Assembly (NCBI RefSeq): GCF_002775205.1 | Contig: NC_036454.1 | Coordinates: 14,590,882-14,654,881 of the forward strand | Length of the DNA: 64,000 nt | Direction of reading: 5' to 3' | Source: Xiphophorus maculatus | Taxonomy: Eukaryota; Chordata; Actinopteri; Cyprinodontiformes; Poeciliidae | Shown: piece by piece, positions 1 to 32,300 of the stretch | Layout of the letters: the number at the start of each line of letters is the position of its first letter | Numbering within the stretch: the stretch's first letter is position 1 | Position numbers and translations under genes: made by a program | The notes under the pieces: generated by a model | The model's database searches: none | Told to the model about the DNA's origin: nothing | What the model saw: the letters and a program-made list of their open reading frames with translations, nothing else

Positions 1-232
1 CTTCGAGCGAGGGCAAACGGACCGGTTCGTCGTGGAGATGCTCGACCTTGGAGAGCTGCTGAGGGTCAAGGTCGAGCACGATGGGAGCAGCTGGAACTGC
101 GGGTGGTTTTTAGAGTGTGTTGAGATAACCAACACGGCTAACTCAGTCACAACCGTCTTCCTGTGTGGAAAGTGGCTGGATGCTAACAAGTCTGATGGGC
201 AGATACACAGAGTGCTTTATCCAAGATACTAG
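1..232 (+). CDS. loxhd1: LOXHD1, C-terminal part (last exon)
   Basis: This is the final coding exon of a PLAT-domain protein; the rest of the gene lies to the left of the window. The frame open from base 2 reads FERGQTDRFVVEMLDLGELL and continues through HDG, SWNCGWFLECVEI and CGKWLDANKSDGQ to a TAG at 230-232. The patterns 'FERGQTDRF', 'HDG...W..GWFL..V' and 'CG.WLD...DG' are typical of the repeated PLAT domains of lipoxygenase homology domain protein 1, which is built almost wholly of such repeats and is needed for hair-cell function. The neighbour supports the name: rnf165 follows tail to tail, as in the human LOXHD1-RNF165 pair. A methionine at base 32 is internal, not a start. Teleosts can carry two loxhd1 copies; which one this is cannot be told here. 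Confidence 0.85.
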   Translation, partial: FERGQTDRFVVEMLDLGELLRVKVEHDGSSWNCGWFLECVEITNTANSVTTVFLCGKWLDANKSDGQIHRVLYPRY

Positions 233-410
233 AAGATAAAAACAAGGGGTAGACTTTTAATTTACCTTTTTTACTCCTATTTTTTACATAATGTTTATTA
301 TGAAAAAGGTCAAAGTAACTCTGTGCCAATTGTTGAGGCTTGACTGCTTCAAACTTAAGGTAAAGCAATAAAAAAGAAATGAACATCAAAGTAAACAAAA
401 CACAATAAAC
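233..410 (+). terminator. loxhd1: loxhd1 3' UTR with polyadenylation signals
   Basis: The AT-rich sequence after the loxhd1 stop carries AATAAA hexamers at 367-372 and 404-409, so the transcript probably ends between about 385 and 430. This leaves roughly 1 kb before the inferred 3' end of the convergent rnf165 gene. Confidence 0.55.
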
Positions 411-846
411 ATTTAATTTATACTTTTATTTGTGTCATCTGCTTTTCTGTCTTCACATTGAAGTTGCTGGACAAAAGCAGAATTATATGCACTCCAGCAC
501 AAACTGAATGAAATACTGTAAACACAGGGAAAATAATAGTTGTTTTTTATAAATATCAAAAGGGAAGTGTCAGGTTTCTAATTTTAACTTAACTTGTTCT
601 GTAGGAGCCCATTCTGCATTTTAAGCTCTTTAAACTCATCCTAAACTGAGCCAAATCTACAATTCACAGACTCAGGAGGAGCTTAAAGTTTACAATTTTC
701 CCAGTGGACCTTCCTTAGAAACTCAAAAACTTAAAATCCTGCGACAAATTAAGGAAATATTGTGTCATTATATATGTAAACTTTACTTTTGGGGAATCCC
801 TAATAAAATTATTGAATCACCCAATAGCTAACAAAACTATTCAACT

Positions 847-1141
847 CAGGGTTTCCCTCAGCGTATTATAAGCCTAGTGAGCCACCAAGCTTTACTTGTG
901 CCCCCACCAGGCTTAGCATTGTTAATTTATTTTATTTTTTTAATGATTGCCTTTTTTAAAGAGTTTGTAGTTGGTGTTTAAGGATTAATCTTGCAGTCTT
1001 CCAATAACGCATAATTATCAAATTATATTTTCAAATTTTCTGTCAATTTTAAACATGTTTTACCTCAAAAACATGGCGGGCAGCTGGATGACCGACTGCC
1101 CCAGTGCCCCGGGCTTAGCAAGCTCTTTGGGGGAATCCCTG
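847..1141. mobile_element. non-autonomous DNA transposon between loxhd1 and rnf165
   Basis: The 295-bp segment begins CAGGGTTTCCCTC and ends with the near inverse GGGGGAATCCCTG, giving imperfect 13-bp terminal inverted repeats. The 5-mer CAACT lies immediately outside both ends (842-846 and 1142-1146). There is no coding frame. Ends beginning CAGGG suggest a hAT-like element, but hAT elements make 8-bp duplications, so the class is left open. The rest of the stretch between 410 and 1,385 is AT-rich with nothing recognisable. Confidence 0.55.
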
Positions 1142-4100
1142 CAACTTTAAAAATAATAATAATGTTTTATTAAATAAAAGATTTGATTTACAATTTACAA
1201 AAAAACTGTGTGTCAAAAATTGATACAATCCCTACTTAAATCTGATAGAGTTAGAAGAAACATGTTGGTAAATTTAAAACATTACTTTTAATTTTGGGCT
1301 TGTGTGGAATTGTTTTAATTTTTTTAAATAACTGAACTGCCAAAAAATAAATATATAATAAACACCACATGTTTGATTAGTTGTCAGCATTTTAGGCAGT
1401 TTATTTGAAAAACACATACAAAAAGATCATATACAAGACAATAAATAAAAAAGAGACAGAACAGTTTGGGTTAAGCTATGCAACTTTTTGCATCATCATT
1501 AGTAATAAATACAGTACAAAATCCACCCAGAGTGAATCTAAAGATTTTCCACAATATTCACTGATCATGTTATTCTTCATTAAGATTTAGCTATTGCTTT
1601 CATATTATTGATACATACTTCTACATTTCTATAAAATACTCAAGATCATAAAACATTGCGCGGTTACAGCAAAACAGCAGTGTGTTGTACAAAGATGGCC
1701 ACTTCCCTTTTTCACTGGCAGGTTAAAAATCAACATTTTTCTCAGCAGCAAAGAAACATCTGAAATATTCAAGAAGGTACAGCATCATATTAAACACGTC
1801 TACAGAGCTACTCCCACATACACATAGGAAAACCTGAGAAGGACATGCATTAAAAAGCTTGTGCTTTGAGTTCTACTGTTCATTCCGGTTCATCAGCTTG
1901 AGTTAATACTATGGCTACTGTCCAGTTCAGCCTGGAGTTACCGGGGTACGCAGTGGAGGGCACAGGGTAAGGCCAGTGAGAGCACGAAATGAAATTATAG
2001 TAAGACCAGTCAGCTTCATTCCAATCCAATACATGTTAGAATAATTTGCAGGATTAGTAGAGTATTAATAAGAAATGCACACCGAAAAACGCAGTTAGCT
2101 TATCATACCAAGGTGTGAAACATCTATATTGTAAAACCACAGTAACACCAGAAGTTTGCTCAAAAGATCAATGGCTCAAGGTAGCATGTAAGAGAAGTCC
2201 CATAAATCCCACACGAAGCAACTCCTAGCAATATGTAGCAACAGATAATTCAACTGATGTGGTTTCTAAATTATGATTACTAAAGCGACATGTTGATATG
2301 AGGGATATGATCATTAAAGGATCTAATAAAATATCACGGATTATTATGAGCAAAACAAAAGCAAGCTATAAGACAAACAGGGTTGCACCCTGACATCTGT
2401 GGTAGATGGAAGCAGGAGTGATATTAAAATAAATAGAAAGTTTAAACATTCAGCGATTAAATCAATAAATGACATAAATGGAATGTAATCTAGATCAACA
2501 GCACCATGCTGGTTAGTCCCTCAGTCACCTTTTCTAATTTTTCTCCTTTGAAAAACAAAACACAGACGGCATGCACAAGCATCCCCACCAACCAATGCAT
2601 AATGAGGTAATTTTTTTTTTATATTTTGTGTTATTTTAAATAAATATATTGATTAAATTGCAAAGTTATGAGACAGAGACATTAAATATTCCACCACAAT
2701 AGCTAGCTAGCTACAGTTAGTAATAAATAATGATTGTTAAATACTTAAGGCATCTTTAATCACAGCATTCTATGTGGACTAGCAAAACCTCCATTTTCAT
2801 GTATTTGTAATTTCTTTTTTTTTTTGGGATGGAGGTTACATATGTAAATAAAATAAAATAAAAATGCAACACAAACAGTCAAGTTACCTTCCAATAGTAC
2901 ACAAGGAAGCATGAAAATACTTGGAACTGAAAGAAAACACAAAACCTCGGACGAGAAGTACCCACACCACCAAACCAAAATATCAGGCAACGCCATATTA
3001 TAGTGCATTTACAAAACACAAGCTACATTAGAACGACAATAAATATGTTTTTTGCAGCATTGCAGCTTCTTTTTCACGATGGTTAAAATGGACAAGGTTT
3101 TGGCGTATTAGTACCATGTCCCGATTGGCAGGTGAGCAAAGAAAAAAAAAAATAATAAAACATACAATTAAACGAAAAAAAGAAATGGAAGAAAAAGACA
3201 ATTAAAATAAAATTAATGCTAAGAACAGTTGTTTGGTATTTTTCAAATGGATGGCTTTTTTCTCCCTTTCACCCTCCTTCAAGTGAAGTATGCCAACATG
3301 GTTCATGCATGATACAGAGAAACAGCTTCTATCACTGAACATATCACAGTTCTAGCAATACCATACACAAGCACCATGAGGGAGAGTGGGTGGGGGACAA
3401 TCGTACACATTCTAGCACATTTCACAGGCAGACTAGTTCGGATATTCCCTGTAACACCACCGCACAGTCTTGTCTTTATAAGTTTTCAAACAGACAGAGC
3501 AACTACGATTGAAATGCAAGGAGCTGATACACGACAGAGGCGATTTACTTCTATATAGTAATCACATGTGCTTGTCTGATAGGCAATAAGGTTCTGGTAA
3601 TAAGAAATAGAAATGTCACTCGAATGGCGAGACTCAGGCACTGCATCATCAGCCTCGTGTGAGTGCCGTCAAGACATGAGCAGGCATGGGACGGTTTCTG
3701 GTTTTACGGTATAGCACGGTTTTTGAAAAGTCACGGTTTCAATGCCATTAACATTTTCCATCGTACCATACCTGAGGATTGAATCCATTTCACTGAGAAT
3801 GCCAGTGATGGTGATGTTTGAGCATAGAGTAGGAATTCTCTGAAACGTTTCCTAGTGTTAAGAAAAGTAGTGCTTGTCTATGAACGGAGCAGCAAACAAG
3901 TGTAGAGATGCATCAAGAAATCAGCTGTTGATCATAATTTGATTATTTTTAGCTAAAAACCTAAAAATCTTAATTTTGCCAAATTTTGAAAACCCCAGAC
4001 ATGACAAAACAACCTTACTTGGTGTAACTTCTAAGTCAGAAAGTTATCTACTTTCAATAATCAGAGAGGTGTACTTCAGTAAAATGATGTCAAGGAAGCA

Positions 4101-4815
4101 GTGATTAAAAAAAAGCGATTGTCTTGTACTACAGTATCTATGCAATCAGATTGTAAAGATACTGTATTTTCTCTGACATTTTGAGGCTTGGTTCATTCAG
4201 GCTGTGAGAGAGCGAGAGAGAGCAAGACTTTAAGCAGATCACAGGAGGGGTAAACAGAGTATAGGAAAGTTGCTCTGTTGTTGCTGGATATTCTGGCAAA
4301 GTAAAAAGACAAATTAAGGATCCATATAATAGGGAATACACGCACAGACTGCTTTTTAGTACAGTAAACCACACTAAACATGCTAATCGATAATATTACT
4401 AGAACCAATTTAAAATGTAATAATTCCGATTTAATAATGCAATAATGAAATTTTTGTTTTAACTTATGAGTAAAACTGTGTTTTCTGTTGCACACTGTGT
4501 GACATCACCCCTAATCCTAACACAGATAATGTAGAATTGCTCACAGGTGGTAAGAATGTTTTAAGCAGCTGTCTTGTTCCTTTTATGTCATATTTTTCAA
4601 ATAGAAATTAAATCTGTTTTACCAGGTCAAAGCTAAACCCACCACAAATACCCTGAGTGGTGAAACTCTACACAAGAATTAGCATGTCTATTGGAAAAAT
4701 CAACCAAACCAACTGTGTTGGAATAGGGAATATGGGCTTAAAACTTTATTTTGTTATATTTATTGGAACAATAATGAAACTGACTTTAAAAAGAAATTAA
4801 ATTTCCTCATAAACA

Positions 4816-4845
4816 ACTATTTCTCAATAGTTGTTGAGAAATAGT
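4816..4845. repeat. inverted repeat, 12-bp arms
   Basis: ACTATTTCTCAA and its exact reverse complement are separated by 6 nt, in the putative rnf165 3' UTR. In RNA this would form a hairpin. Confidence 0.7.
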
Positions 4846-5516
4846 AAATAATGTAAATGTGCTACACCATTTACATTAATTAGTGCAATTGTTCTGGTAA
4901 ATGGTTCAGTCTCACTGAGCAAACGCACACATTTATTGATCCTACCATGGAAGAAGTGAGGAAATACTTCCAAATGTAGCATGCCAAGTCATTCTATTAT
5001 TTCTTGAGATTTGCAAGCATCAGAGGTTAGTTTTATTGGAGTTCAGTAACTTAGTCTTTCTTGATGCACTTCAGCACCAATGTGCTTTGAAGGGTTAATT
5101 GACCTGTTTTAATTTAAATATATAAATGTATGTCTGTGTATATACACATACATTTTATATATATGTATATGCATATTTTTTTCCACACCATAAACAGCAT
5201 AAAAATCTAAATAAATGGGCGAGTCAATGAATTCAGATTCTCTAAACCAACGGTTGTAATTATGATTGTTTACTTAGTTTTCAAAAAAAAAAAATGTCAT
5301 CTCATCTTATGATTCCCTGATTTAATCTGTATTTTGGATACTTGGTAAAAATAACAACAACAAAAAAAGAAAAGAAACTGATGTGAGATACAAACAATAC
5401 GTAAGCAGTAAGTAATACCACTAGCTAACTAGCGACTGGCTAACCGTTAGCTGCTAACAATACATCTGCTTTACAGCTTCCTAACTCTGCCAGAAACAGC
5501 AATACATGGACTAGTC

Positions 5517-5546
5517 AAAATCAGTGTAATATATTACACTGATTTT
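5517..5546. repeat. perfect 30-bp palindrome
   Basis: AAAATCAGTGTAATA is followed directly by its exact reverse complement with no spacer, in the putative rnf165 3' UTR. The left flank (5509-5515) and the sequence about 20 bp to the right share GACTAGT, hinting at the remains of an inverted structure. Confidence 0.8.
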
Positions 5547-7296
5547 AAATTATTTTAAACACTTTATGACTAGTGAGAACAGAAAATATTGGTAAAATTG
5601 CTCTCATTCTGGTGAACCAAATGTCGCTGATTGTATCATCACACCTGTACTGTTTAGTTATGCCATCACTAATCTTTTTTATTTGCTGATTTAAATTTCA
5701 TCTGAACATTTTCGACTGTTTCAAGATTCAGACCATAATCATAACTTATATACAGCTGATACTGATTAAAATTTTGTGCAAATAGCTGACACTGATTTTA
5801 AAGACGGTAAACGTTCACACACGAGTGTGTGCCTACTGTCTGTGTCTACATATGTGCATCACAATAGCAAAATTTCATAAACATTATTATTAGTTATTGC
5901 AATAATTCTACAGGAGTATGAGGTTATATCTTAGCAGCAGTGGAAATAGTAATTGCATTTATGCTCATGAAATAAAAACAATTAGATTATGCTGTAGCTA
6001 CTTTTTTTTTTTTTTAAACCCAGAAACCGTGGCATTTTTCCTTGCTTTTATCAAACCGGGAGAATCTCATACCGGCCCATGCCTTGTCACGAGGGAGGCT
6101 ATGGAGGGATTTGCCATTAGACCCAGATCCACCCGCAGATCTTTGAATCCTAAACATGGTGATTAGGAGAGAAATGCCACACTGGTGTGAGATCGGCGTC
6201 TAAAGGCAAGCGTGGTCTACTCAGGGTGAGCAGCAGGGTGAGGGATGGGTGAGGGGCTACTGGGTGCATTCTTGTCCTCCTCTATGAATGATCATAATAT
6301 ACGGTTCACATGCACAGACACAGTTCCTGTTTCTACTTGCTCCACAATATTAACGACACAGCCCAAGCCTGCCATACAGCATGCACATCCGAGGCCTCTG
6401 CTCTAGGCTGCAGAGGCCCCGCTACGACACTACGCACATCACTGAAAGCCATGCCTGCAGTTAGCGGGTTCAGCATCAACTCTGATGGCGTCTACTAACT
6501 GTAAATCCAAAACCATGTTAGACAAGAAAGAGGGATTTTTGGCCTTTTTTGTTTGTTTTTCTTTTAATTAGCTCTTTCTCTCGTTGCTGAATACTCAATA
6601 GATCCTCTCTGTTGGATTTTTTTTTAACAGACATATTTCTCCAAAAGGCTTTTTGCTTGCTACACAACACTGTTACTCTGTAAATACTTATTCAGTACTA
6701 TACTCCATTACACCACAAGCGTTCAGCTACAAGAGTTCACACCTAACAACCTCATGCTAATCATTTGACAATGTTCTGTACAGATGTGCTGAGTGAGGGC
6801 TTGGGCAGAGTACGGCTTAAAGGACTTTTCACAGGCATAGGAGGGAGAGGGCAGAGAGGGCTTGGCTATACTGGCAGAGAAACGGCCCTAAAACACCACA
6901 CTGAGCTCGGAAGGTTGGCAGTCAAGAGCGTCCTCTCTCTTGGCAGCTGTATGGAGAAATGTAAGTGGGAGTACACGATCTGACAGAGTTGTGTGAAGCC
7001 TCAGCACATCTGTCCATACGTGTCTCTGCTCCTAACCTTTACATCCAGCAAAGTCCTTTTTAAACTGACCTTCAGTCCAGCCACCTATCTGTGCATCAAC
7101 CGCCCCGTCTCTCGTTGTGTTGTACGTTGAGTGTGCTTTGTTGATCCCTCTGTCACAGCTGTCTCAGAAGGCAGGCTCTTTGAGTGATGCAGAGGGAAAG
7201 AGGGGTGTTTGGCAGGACTTCCCCAAGGACCGACCGGGGGAGACGATGGAGAAATAACAAGACCACATCTAAAGCTGCAGGAGTCAAGAGGAGCCA

Positions 7297-19851
<12,555 letters not shown>

Positions 19852-19866
19852 CCTGGGATCCGTATC

Positions 19867-20016
19867 TTATGATTCCGCCGGGTTTTTTAAGAGAGATGGA
19901 GCAGTAGTAGCAGCCCATGCGGATCTACATTCAGGCGGTTGGTTGTTGCTTGCAAATACTACAGGCGAACCAACGACTGTCTGACTGGTCTGGTTGTCGC
20001 TGACAAAAGCAGACAT
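19867..20016 (-). other. upstream ORF before rnf165 start codon
   Basis: On the minus strand a frame from ATG at 20016 (MSAFVSDNQTSQ...) ends 15 nt before the rnf165 ATG; it is 49 codons long, and extends to 80 codons if an ATG at 20109 is included. The TATA-like box at 20118-20125 would place transcription start near 20,090, which would leave the shorter frame in the 5' UTR. If translated it would limit initiation on the main frame. Confidence 0.4.
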
Positions 20017-20117
20017 GTCATTTTTAGTCCGGAGCAAAAGAGGGCGATGTTGCAGCGCTGCATGCTGTAGCTGGAGGTATCTCAAGGTGAACCTGTCCGG
20101 ACCTGACAATTCAGCTT

Positions 20118-20125
20118 TATTTATA
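20118..20125 (-). promoter_or_regulatory. TATA-like box upstream of rnf165
   Basis: TATAAATA on the minus strand stands about 270 bp upstream of the rnf165 start codon, next to a locally CpG-enriched segment (19,600-20,100). The position is suitable for a promoter, but no transcript start is visible in the sequence itself. Confidence 0.35.
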
Positions 20126-20129
20126 TTAC

Positions 20130-22480
20130 TGCGACTGTGAAACAGGCTGTTGTACAGGGGAAATGTACTAAGCTGTAATACTTCACGTTTAAAGGGCTTC
20201 CTGCATTCACTCAGGCTATTGATGTTTCACCTTATAAAAAAGACTCAGAGGAAATGGATCGGAAATCAGAATGTGCAAATCTAACTAGTGCCAAAAATGG
20301 AAGAGGATTGGGGAAGCTGAAAAATTCAATTCAATTAATAACAATGAAATTACAATTGGAGTTGTTCATAAAAATACAGTTATTGATTACTCTGAGCCTC
20401 CTCTTAATGAAACAGCTTTACAATCACAGAGTGTCTTCAGTGAGAGGCTACTTCAGAACCACTACAATAAACACTGCTACTGGAGATCTTCCTCCCATCA
20501 GCCATCAGAATTAACAATTCTTTGAGTAACCTTTAATTTATATTTGGTATCAATAAAGTGTTTTTGTATTTCATAATTCTGAGTTTAATCTCAAAATTAT
20601 GAGAGGAACATCTGCTTTAAAGTCAGAACTATCTGATAATTCTCTTCCATAACCAAGTGCCTGGAAAAAAGGAAATCTAGTTTTGTAAATCTGTGCCCTT
20701 ATAATAATAATTTGTTTTTCTTCAGTGGAAAAAAAACACAAATGGGGATTTGCTACTTAGCATCAGTCTGGTAAACAATAATAGATGTTTCAGGCTAAGA
20801 GAAGTAGCATCTTCAGTAAGTTGACTTTCTTACTGGAACAGATAAAATTTGTTCTATTATACTCAGAAAATAAATTAAGATTCTAACACCACTTCCTTTA
20901 GGAGTTGACCTTCAGAAATGGCACTTGCTAACATTACAGACTTACTAGAGTCAGTCAGGAAGGAGAGACAAAATGTATTGATTTGTTTATGAACAAAACA
21001 CCAAGAATTAAAGGCTGCTGTTTTGATCAACTTGCAGTGACAGCTAGGTGTATGAAATTCAAGATGAGATCATCCATAAAGATCAAAAGTGATTAAATTA
21101 TAAGACCCTGGTAAATAAGTAGCAAATTCTAAAGATTTTCCATAAATGGTAAGTTCCCGATAACTTATTACTACTTTGCATTTTATGATTAACTAACTAT
21201 GCACTCTCCAAGGTAGAGCAATAAGCAACATTCATTCTTGTAGTAATCTCCTGTAGTATGGTTAAATTAAGATATATTATTGAAATTTATGGATCAATCA
21301 GTTTCAGAATATTTTTTTAAAAATCAGTCTAAGAGAATTTGTCTGAAACCTATTTTAAAAATCTGCATTACAAATACAAGAGGCAAAGAGAATTTTGTGG
21401 GTAATTTTAAGAGTTAGGATTTATTTAGGATCAATCTTAAAAAGAATCTTTTATCACACGATAAATCAAAGGGAACTTCTAATTAATGTAAACAAGAATG
21501 AAATGAATAATCAAGCTAAGATAACATACTAATGGATAAAGAAAAAAGAAGGAAGAAAATCGAATCACTTTAGACAAAGAAGGACAATGGTTTCCAAATA
21601 TCGATTATTAAACAAAAGCTCTAATACTCATCAAGAGCTTATTTTATTCTCCAAAGTCTACAGAAAGGACTGGATCTGAGTTCTGATACCTATAAATATA
21701 TTTGTAGGTTTGTTTCCATTGCAGTCAGTGTAACAAGATAACAACAAAAGAAGGGTATGATGTTACACCACATTACATAATATCTAAAATACCCTAATAC
21801 AGAGGGTACTCTGGTTTTCTTTTCCACTCATACTTGCTTCTATCAGTGGATTCTTTATGTTAACTGGGGACAATTACTTTCCACTGTTGCCACATCCTTG
21901 CTCAGAATGATGGATTGCTAAAAAGTAAACAAATTGATGCAACTAACTTGACTTCTTTAGATAAATTGCCTTTCAGCGTGTTGTGTCAAATGGGATTTTT
22001 GTGTTGGACCGAACTGAACTATATGGAATTGGATCAGAATCTTACTTTGTCATTGCATTTTATTGAAATGGACTCAATTGATTTGATTTTGGCAATTAAC
22101 TGGATTCTATGAAGTTGGTATGAATTGGGCCATTTGTCTTGTGAAGTGCCAGGGAGGCATTTCGTTGCGAATTAGGAACCACCTAAATAAATTAACATAA
22201 AAAATGTTCTAAGATATATGGTATATATACAATGAGTAGTTTTATATTTTTAAAGATTTGATTTGGAAAAGTGTTTTTTCTGATTATTTTCCTTTTCCTT
22301 TTATAACTGTATTATTTATCTGTGCCAATGTTTCCATTTTATTATTGAAAATACCAGATTTTCCTTGGGGGAAGCAGGCCATTGTCTATTCCTTGGCGGC
22401 AGGGGGCATAGCTGAGCAGTAAACCAGGCAAATTGACAACATTTCAATAAATAGAAGAAGCGTTCATTCAGCCATTACAT
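20130..22480. other. intergenic region between rnf165 and atp5fa1
   Basis: This is the shared upstream region of two divergent genes. It is AT-rich, with no exon with a recognisable product. One LINE-like 3' fragment lies at 21,985-22,195. The last 100 bp before the atp5fa1 ATG are richer in CpG and probably contain its promoter. Nothing else was recognised. Confidence 0.6.
21985..22195 (+). mobile_element. decayed LINE 3' end (L2-like)
   Basis: Text running ACCGAACTGAACTATATGGA to TTGTGAAGTGCC and CATTTCGTTGCGAATTAGG, then AAATAAATTAA, resembles the 3' untranslated tail of fish L2/Maui-type LINEs ('...AAGTGCCTTGAGACGAC...GAATTGGCGCTATATAAATAAA'). It is strongly diverged. Confidence 0.35.
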
Positions 22481-22533
22481 TCAGGCAGGTCGGTGCCGCT
22501 TAGTGGAGGACAGGTCATTAGCAACCCGACAAA

Positions 22534-29246
<6,713 letters not shown>

Positions 29247-29370
29247 TGGATTGCACTTCTCCAGATCCTCAGTAAGCGTCTTGTCTGTGTCCTAAAGCGT
29301 ATACATGTGAACACACTGAAGGCCAAAACCTCCATGTACAGATTTCTCCAAATAAAATTTTACAGCCCTT
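29247..29370 (+). terminator. atp5fa1: atp5fa1 3' UTR and polyadenylation signal
   Basis: A short 3' UTR follows the TAA at 29244-29246, with AATAAA at 29351-29356. This gives a 3' UTR of about 120 nt, as expected for this highly expressed housekeeping gene. Confidence 0.8.
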
Positions 29371-32300
29371 CCTTTCCTCCTGCTCTGCTTTGCGGCTCTT
29401 CTGGTTCTTGACTGCAGCAGAATTTAATTCGGGCAGTTCCAGCCAGCAACATGTGATTCTGAACATTTTGCTTCTGGTGTTCTACATTCATAAAACATGT
29501 TAACTGTAATAAGTTGTTAGAAATATATTCAAGCAGACCAGATGAGAGGGTTTAAATTAATTTTGACTGAACCCGTTCTTCACTGGTTTTACTATGATTG
29601 AGCTGTAACCCCCCCAGTTGGCCTGTGGATGGAGTAAAGGGGTAAAAACTGTTTGATACCGTAATAATAAATGCCGTGACGCTGTCACAAATTATTTATT
29701 GTCCTGTCTTTTGTTTGAAGGTTTTATTAAATCCTGATCTAGAATTTTAAATGTAGGTTTTTATTTAACTTTAGCTGAAAGCTGTATTTATGAGAGAGGC
29801 ATTTACAGGCCACTTTTTTTAGGTACACTTGGTCTATTGGTTTCTGCAAAAGCAAAAAAAGATGCCAAGACATTTAGGCATGTAGAGCTAAATAGCAATA
29901 CCAAGATCAGTGTTGGTATTGGAGCAATAATAATAATTCTTGCATTATATGCATATTAGACTCGGTTAACTTAAAAAATAGCCAACTTGGCAAATACCTT
30001 TGTAAAGTGTTTTTTTTTTTTTTGGGACAGCTACTTTTTACATATATTTAAAAATATGTGTAAGTAGTACTACTCATATTTGGGTACAATTTTTGGGTTC
30101 TCTACCCACCTGCAAAATTGCAATATACAGTAAGTATCTGCTACAGGTGAAAATATTCATTTTGTAGCATCCATATTTAATAGGCTATAAATTTGTTGCT
30201 AAGCAGCCTAAATTAATAGTGATTATGGCAGTGTAACGTAGCTTTCACAACTAATGTGAACTGATTAAGGGAGTATTATAATGAAATAGCAAACAGCTAA
30301 CAACGAAGACAAAAACAAACTGGCCTACATACAGTATATGTTAATTTGTGAAATATCCAGTAATGGATATTTAACATGATCCATGTTACATCACAGGTTC
30401 ATTGCCATTAGTAGTTACAGTTTTATTTCCCATAAACTTGAGTTTAGTCTAAAGATAAACTCTAGTTTTATAATTTAATGCTTCAAAACTGTAATATTTT
30501 ATGCTGATAATAACCAGAAGTTGATGTTCAACCCAGATCATCTCAAACTGGATTCTTCTGCATTAATTCACTTTTCTCCAGCAGAACCTTTAGAAATAAA
30601 CCAGATCATGAATATACAGACAACAAATCAGCAACTGTGATGCATTACTTCCCCTGAGGTGAATGGAGTCAGGATTTGTTGTCCTATTTGTTAGTGCAAG
30701 AAGCTACTGTATTTCGAGTTAAATAAAAGCACATGAAATGTCACGTTCTCCAAATTATCTCCAGTAAACTTATTTTTTCTGTGGTCTTTAGACTTCCTAT
30801 GCAGTCTCATATATTGTCCAGTAGGGGGCCTTACCCATCAATAGAGATATCATCCGAGGTTCACATGATTGTGTTATTATAAGAGACCTGCCAAAGTCTG
30901 CTTTTGAGTCGAAGTTTCCAGATCAGTTTGTAGTTCTATTTACTAAGAAATTAAAAGGAATACAGAAAGTCGGTTAATAAAATAAAAAGGAGTTAATATT
31001 TTTGTCACTATTGGATTTTTTTCTGTGAAAATGTCACCTTTTAACACGTTTCAGACTCAAGGCCCACAGGCCCACAGGCCTTGATTCTGGCCCACTATAG
31101 CTATTTATGTGGCCCTTTGCTTTCTATAGGGCCACATAGATAAAAAAATGTAACAGTTGCATGGTTCAATGTTATTTCCATCAGTCAAATCAATTCAGTT
31201 TTTATTTTTTAATAGGTTGATTTATCAATATGTTCTGTCACAACAGACCCTTTGAGAACATTAATCAACTTGAGGCCCATAATGAAAATGATTTTGACAT
31301 TCCTGCCTTATAAGATAAAGACTATTTGTATCAACAAAATGTGCTTGCAGGTCAGATTAGCCCCTTTCCTGAATTTTCTGGGTGTCTCAAATGGACCCTG
31401 AGCCACACTTTGGACACTCCTGGTCTAAATATTTCCCCATTTTCAGTGAATCTGCTGATATGTCCTCACTTCCTCCCTGTGGTCTGCCTGTGTCCTCCAA
31501 AACCACCTTTTCAAGAAGAACACTCTGTTCTTTCTGCTCGTTCACATGAAATGTAACGTTAAGAACTCAGAGGTTTGAGTCGTGCATTTCTCTAGCTGCA
31601 TGGTTGCCTGGTGGGATAAAGTCAGACATGTGACAGAGAGTAAGTGGAGCTGCTTTCACTGAGGACTATTGTTGGTGTCAGCGTGACAATAAGAGCAAGC
31701 TTTGTGCTGCTGACATACAGACAATAACAAACAATGACAGGTCAGAAGACATGGGCTTGTTTTCAAGGGTAAAGTGGTGTTGGAAAGAAAAGCTCCTGAT
31801 CATGTCATAGTAAAACATCAGCGTAATGTTTTTCCTCAAACTGGTATTTCAGGTTTGCTGTTGGGTTTGTGTGGTCCAACCAGACAGAAAATGATTGAGT
31901 AATTTCAATTATGAACCTCATTAGTTCATTATAATCAAGTCTTGTACATGAAAAAAAGCAAACAATACAATTTCTATGGGATTTCGAGGTGTTTTGTTGG
32001 ACAATTTGTTTTCAATTCTTGAACAGAATCTGTGGGGAAATACCAAAAGTAACAATCTGACAGTATTAACACTAACAAGGGGATATATATAAAAATGAGC
32101 TAAAATGTTAAGTTTTAATGCTACTCTGTGTTTGGGTTTTCACGTTGACGCTACACAAACATGGAGTCTTCGTTCTCATACACTAGGCGTCTTAAAAACC
32201 TAAATGCCTGCAACATAAAGTATTTATTTGAGTAAATTATAACAAAAGACTGGTTTTTCCCATCATTTGCATTACAGCCTTTCTACTTACATAGGAATAA

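Larger units (their letters stand above)
1385..7296 (-). other. rnf165: probable long 3' UTR of rnf165
   Basis: No coding exon is visible between the rnf165 stop codon (7297-7299) and the loxhd1 3' end. The first well-placed minus-strand AATAAA before loxhd1 is at 1400-1405 (TTTATT on the plus strand), which would give a 3' UTR of about 5.9 kb. Many other AATAAA hexamers lie within it, so shorter forms are likely. The block at 5,930-7,300 is richer in G+C and freer of repeats than the rest. The extent is inferred; RNA reads would be needed to fix the end. Confidence 0.45.
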
